Shown piece by piece: positions 60,435 through 64,000 of a stretch of DNA of 64,000 nucleotides (position 1 is the stretch's first letter; each line of letters opens with the position of its first letter). This stretch comes from Hibiscus mutabilis (Eukaryota > Streptophyta > Magnoliopsida > Malvales > Malvaceae), in NCBI GenBank assembly GCA_019671005.1, contig CM033744.1, forward strand, positions 1,640,208 to 1,704,207, read 5' to 3'. The translations under genes and the position numbers were made by a program. Below the pieces are notes generated by a model. It was not told where the DNA came from, did not search any database, and was given only the letters and a program-made list of their open reading frames with translations.

Positions 60435-61400
60435 ATTTCATTGGCTATAAAGGATCTGAGCCGGCTTTGCCTCTTGATGTATGGTTCCCATGGCATAGGT
60501 CTTTAGAGGATTGCCAAAGGGAGAACCAAAAACAAAGGTTTTTCTTCTCTTTCCATCTCTTAAATCAAATTTGCCGTGATACAGCACCTGAGAAACTGAT
60601 ATCGGGAGAAGCGGTATGTTTATGTTATGTGAATTGTATATAATTATACCATGTAGGTCCGTAAACCCTTCGACTTGACTTGCTTCCATCTGTCAGTAGT
60701 CTTTCCATTGTATTCATGTGTTATTTTCTAGGGTTATAAGCGAAGCAATGGATTTCAAGGAAAAAAAACTCGGGAGGGTTTCAAGCGGGGCTGCAATGAA
60801 ATTGCGACGATAGGCTGCACTGTGACCATCTGCAGTGATAAATAATTTGTTGTTGTAACCTTTTTAAATTACCTGGGAGCACTTTAGTGCTTGTATTGTT
60901 GTATGTATAACTTGGTCATGTTTCCTCTGAAACTTGGGGGATGTTTTCATTGTTACTTGTAGATTGGTTGTCGTCGGTGGTGTCGAACGTTAGAAATCGA
61001 GTGGTGTTTTCTTTGTTTATTTAGTAATGTTCTTTTCAGTTTTGTCTTGCATGATTTGCATGAATACGACGTTCGATGGAGTAGAGAAAACTAACACATT
61101 TTGTTGTGCATCCGTTTATACCTCCAATTAGAAATGATTTTAGAGCTTGACATGATTTGAATAATGTAGGTGGAGAGTTCAATGGTGATTTTCCATTTAT
61201 TACTAATTGGATGTGTTCCTCTTCATCTATCAAGTACACAAAGCTAAATCACAACATCATTAACACATCTCAAGATGAATCAATCAAATAATAATTCAAC
61301 AAAAACAAAATAAATTTGAACTTCATGGCCACAAAAAACAAGCCCCCATCCAATCCATATCTATATGTAGTTATATAGATACATAGATATACAAGCAATT
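60435..61400. other. 3' UTR of ARIADNE and convergent spacer
   Basis: Non-coding. The 3' UTR probably extends to about 60900. The next gene is on the opposite strand, so the two genes are tail to tail. Confidence 0.45.
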
Positions 61401-61408
61401 ATATACTT

Positions 61409-61875
61409 TTAGACTTGGAAAGGCCATGGCCAATCCTTCAAATCCTCACCATCATTATCATGTTGCACTTTAGAACTCATCCGAACACCATTTCCATTCC
61501 CATCACCTTCTACATAAGCATAATACTTCAAGAAGAAAGCAAGCGTCATCACCACCCACTCAAGGCAAAATATCACCACGCAAAGTCCGCCGGCCAGCTT
61601 CAATATCACCGCTCCATCTTCTTCTCTCACGTAAGACTTCAGATACCCCAAGAAATCACTCGTCCTCTTCAAGACCAACACCGAAACCGAGCCCTGGAAT
61701 ATGTCCGTCAACACCGTGGCCACCATGTGTGCCGCGTACCATCTGTTGGTTCCTAAAGAAACAGCCGCGCAGCCGGATACGGCGCCGATGACGGTGACGA
61801 CGTCGAGGAGGATGACGAAGAGGCCGGGGAGGGGTGGTGGGATTGGGTGATTGTGGATTGAGGGATGGTGTTCAA
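61409..61875 (-). CDS. Small multi-spanning membrane protein, unknown function
   Basis: The frame ending at 61409 contains three hydrophobic stretches: LPGLFVILLDVVTVIGAVSG, HMVATVLTDIFQGSVSVLVL and GGLCVVIFCLEWVVMTLAFF. They are separated by SLGTNRWYAA and KSYVREEDGAV, and a polar tail ends DWPWPFQV. The only in-frame ATG is at 61726, inside the second stretch, which would lose the first. An ATG at 61892 (MGMHLNTIPQST) opens a good N-terminus in another frame, so one indel around 61800-61860 may have broken the gene. I do not recognise the family with certainty. Confidence 0.55.
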
Positions 61876-61989
61876 GTGCATACCCATTGATGGAATTCCG
61901 ATGGATTTGCAGAGATTTTGTGTGATTCGATGAATTTGCAGAGATTTTGAGAGATGGGTCGGATTGGATTTTCTCAGTGAACTGAAGAG

Positions 61990-63550
61990 TTAAAGATATA
62001 GAGTGGCAGCCATGGCGATCTAACGGATAATTTTGTCTAAAAATTTATATTAATGACCGTTGTGAGAATAATGTACTTTGTTTCTACACACTCTTGACGG
62101 CTACTTTGCTCTGGTTTCTATTTTAAGCTTTATTAAAATGATATATAATTTTTTTTTAAAAAAAAACACTAGTTTTATTAACGAAAAAATACTCAAAATT
62201 ACAATAAGTGTTTACAAACTAGCGTCGTTGTAAATTAAATACATAATTTAGATATTTTCTTAAAAGTAACCACTTTAGATTAGACATGAACTATGCATGA
62301 AAAAGTTATAAATCCATCTAAATACTCGATCGAAAAATAGATATGAAACCTGACTGTATCGGCAAAACGAACCACAAAAGGGGATGAAGCTATTGATAGA
62401 CCACAGAGAAAATGCAAATCAAAACTAAGCACCGTGAGAAACTCTTCACAAGCGCAAATCGCGTATTCAAATTTAAACCGAAGGTCCAGAGTATGGAAGA
62501 TCAGCAAGATTACAAATAAGCGTCATCTTGATCAGTCGTGACGTCGTCAAATCTAAGATAAAAATATAAAATAAAAAACAGTCAAAACTATCGAAGGAGT
62601 AGAAGAAAACATGCCAAAAGACAGAGATATACATGCCAATAGACAGAGTTAAACATATCAATAAACAGAGATAAACGTGCTATAAAAGCAGAAAAACGTG
62701 TCATAAAGACATAATTATTTTATTAAAAACTAAAAAAATAAAAATAGATCTGGTGGTCGATAACCGATAATAAATTCGGTGTTATCGCCGACTACAAAAC
62801 AAAACTTAAGATACTAAAAGGAAGAATTACCAAGTGACTAAGAAAAAGAATAGGGGAAAACGAAGAGCGACTAACAAAACCTAAAATGAAATATTTGATA
62901 TTATTCCACTTGATTTTGGTCATTTTAAATATTATTGATTAAAATAAATTTTTCATGGTATTATTAAATAAACATTGTATTTAATATATTGTTGTATATG
63001 TGTCGTTGTTCAAAAAAATATTGTTGTATAGGAGTCAATTTAAAACTTAAAAAGTAGGATTTTAAATTAAATTTTTAAATTTTTTGAAGGGTTCAACTTA
63101 TATTTTTTCAAAAATGATTGGGTTTAATTACGAATTTTAAAATTTTGAGAGAATTAATAAAAACTTTTTAAAATTATGAAAAGGGTTAAATTAAGAATAT
63201 TAAAAAATTGAAGTTCAAAATGAATTTTTAAAAATTTTGTGTGATCAAATTAAATTTTAAAAAAAAAATCGATCAAAGATTCACCGAATCAAGGCAATGC
63301 GAGTATAATGCTAACTTCAGCTTTATATATATAGGTCTCACATTTGATATTTTTACAAGAAACAAGACAACAACATCCACAAGGCGAGAGTTTCATTAAT
63401 TGAATGAGTGATCAAATATACTTATCTTATCTCATTTTATATATATTAGAATATCGATATTTACGTAAGAATGTAATATCTCTGTATTTAATAAAAGAAT
63501 AAAATCCACAAGCCCAAATTCAGGTAGAATAGTATGTGTGTGTGTGTGTT
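61990..63550. other. AT-rich intergenic stretch
   Basis: No gene was recognised. There is a small perfect-looking hairpin at about 62747-62800 (gtcgataaccga ... tcggtgttatcgccgac). A (TG)n tract lies at 63534-63550. Confidence 0.5.
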
Positions 63551-63552
63551 GA

Positions 63553-64000
63553 GTAGGGGTGTGCATTATTTGGTTTTAACCGAATTAACCAACCGAATCG
63601 AATTTTTTTCGGTTAGTTTTAGGTAAGATCTGTTAACAGTTAAGAGATTTTTTAAAACTCGATTATCGGCTAATTCGGTATGAAACCAGTTAATTAACTG
63701 GAATTATTATATATTAAATATTATATATATTACATATATTTATTTTTTTGTCACTAAACTTTCAAAAATTATAAAATGATCATTAAAATTTTTAATATAT
63801 TACAAAACGGTCATTAAACTTTTCAAAATTTATCAATAATTTATAACGTGCAATGAGTCAATGATCATTTTGTAATAGTTCAATAAGTTTAATGGTTGTT
63901 TTGTAACTTTTGAAAGTTTAGTGACTGAAAAGATCATTTTAACATAGTTCAGTGACTATTTGTGTAATTTACCTAAAATTTTATAAAAAAATTCGATTAT
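63553..64000 (+). mobile_element. hAT-type MITE, cut by the window end
   Basis: Begins TAGGGGTGTGCATTATTTGG, close to the 34485 element's TAGGGGTGAGCATTCG. It continues with ttggttttaaccgaattaacc. The right end lies outside the window, so no duplication can be checked. From about 63740 a second repeat type (cactaaactttcaaaaatta and its near-reverse) is nested. Confidence 0.55.

Noticed and set aside
60173..60496. 107-residue minus-strand frame at the ARIADNE 3' end
   Set aside because: Antisense shadow of the RanBP2 zinc-finger exon.

Overview
This is nuclear DNA from a eudicot plant. Short exons and AT-rich introns code for plant-specific proteins (an SUZ/R3H protein, a MYBC1-like GARP factor, a PQBP1 homologue, a VQ protein, ALADIN, a P-L-S PPR protein, UBC22 and an ARIADNE ligase). 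The space between genes is packed with AT-rich retroelement and MITE debris. The species cannot be fixed from the sequence. The repeat style and gene content are compatible with a malvid of the cotton type, but that is an inference. From memory, the first five genes correspond to neighbouring Arabidopsis loci (around At2g40960-At2g41020, with a second homologous block around At3g56880-At3g56900), so 0-25 kb looks like an ancient conserved gene block.

Layout: 0-1.2 kb, 3' end of an R3H/SUZ gene (+). 3.97-4.77 kb, a MYBC1/LUX-type GARP gene (+), damaged. 5.3-10.6 kb, an intact 13-exon PQBP1 gene (-) with a MULE-type MITE in one intron. 10.6-18.3 kb, transposon debris: a copia 5' LTR/gag piece containing a striking palindrome array, a LINE RNase H relic, an LTR and a second MULE-type element. 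18.3-18.9 kb, an intact intronless VQ gene (-). 20.5-25.0 kb, an ALADIN nucleoporin gene (-) with two small deletions and a U12-type AT-AC intron. 25.2-27.0 kb, a third MULE-type element and a partial second copy of ALADIN. 27.5-40.2 kb, repeat-rich DNA with several tandem arrays, a hAT MITE and a LINE ORF1 relic. 40.8-42.9 kb, a PPR gene (-) broken by one frameshift. 43.1-44.2 kb, an NLR relic (+). 45.1-45.4 kb, copia gag. 47.0-47.3 kb, an insert of plastid atpB-rbcL spacer. 48.8-50.6 kb, an intact UBC22 gene (+). 52.9-60.4 kb, an ARIADNE RBR ligase gene (+) that has lost most of one exon. 61.4-61.9 kb, a small membrane-protein gene (-) with an unresolved start. 62-64 kb, AT-rich repeats.

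The genes are ordinary housekeeping and regulatory loci and do not form one pathway. UBC22 (E2) and ARIADNE (RBR E3) are both ubiquitin enzymes and lie close together, but nothing in the sequence says they act together. The main unusual features are: a family of elements with GGCTTAAG ends and 9-bp target duplications; several tandem arrays of constant unit length (35 bp, 19 bp, and palindromic 11-mers); a minor-spliceosome intron; and an unusually high share of genes disrupted by tiny indels. The last point could reflect either real gene decay or uncorrected assembly errors.
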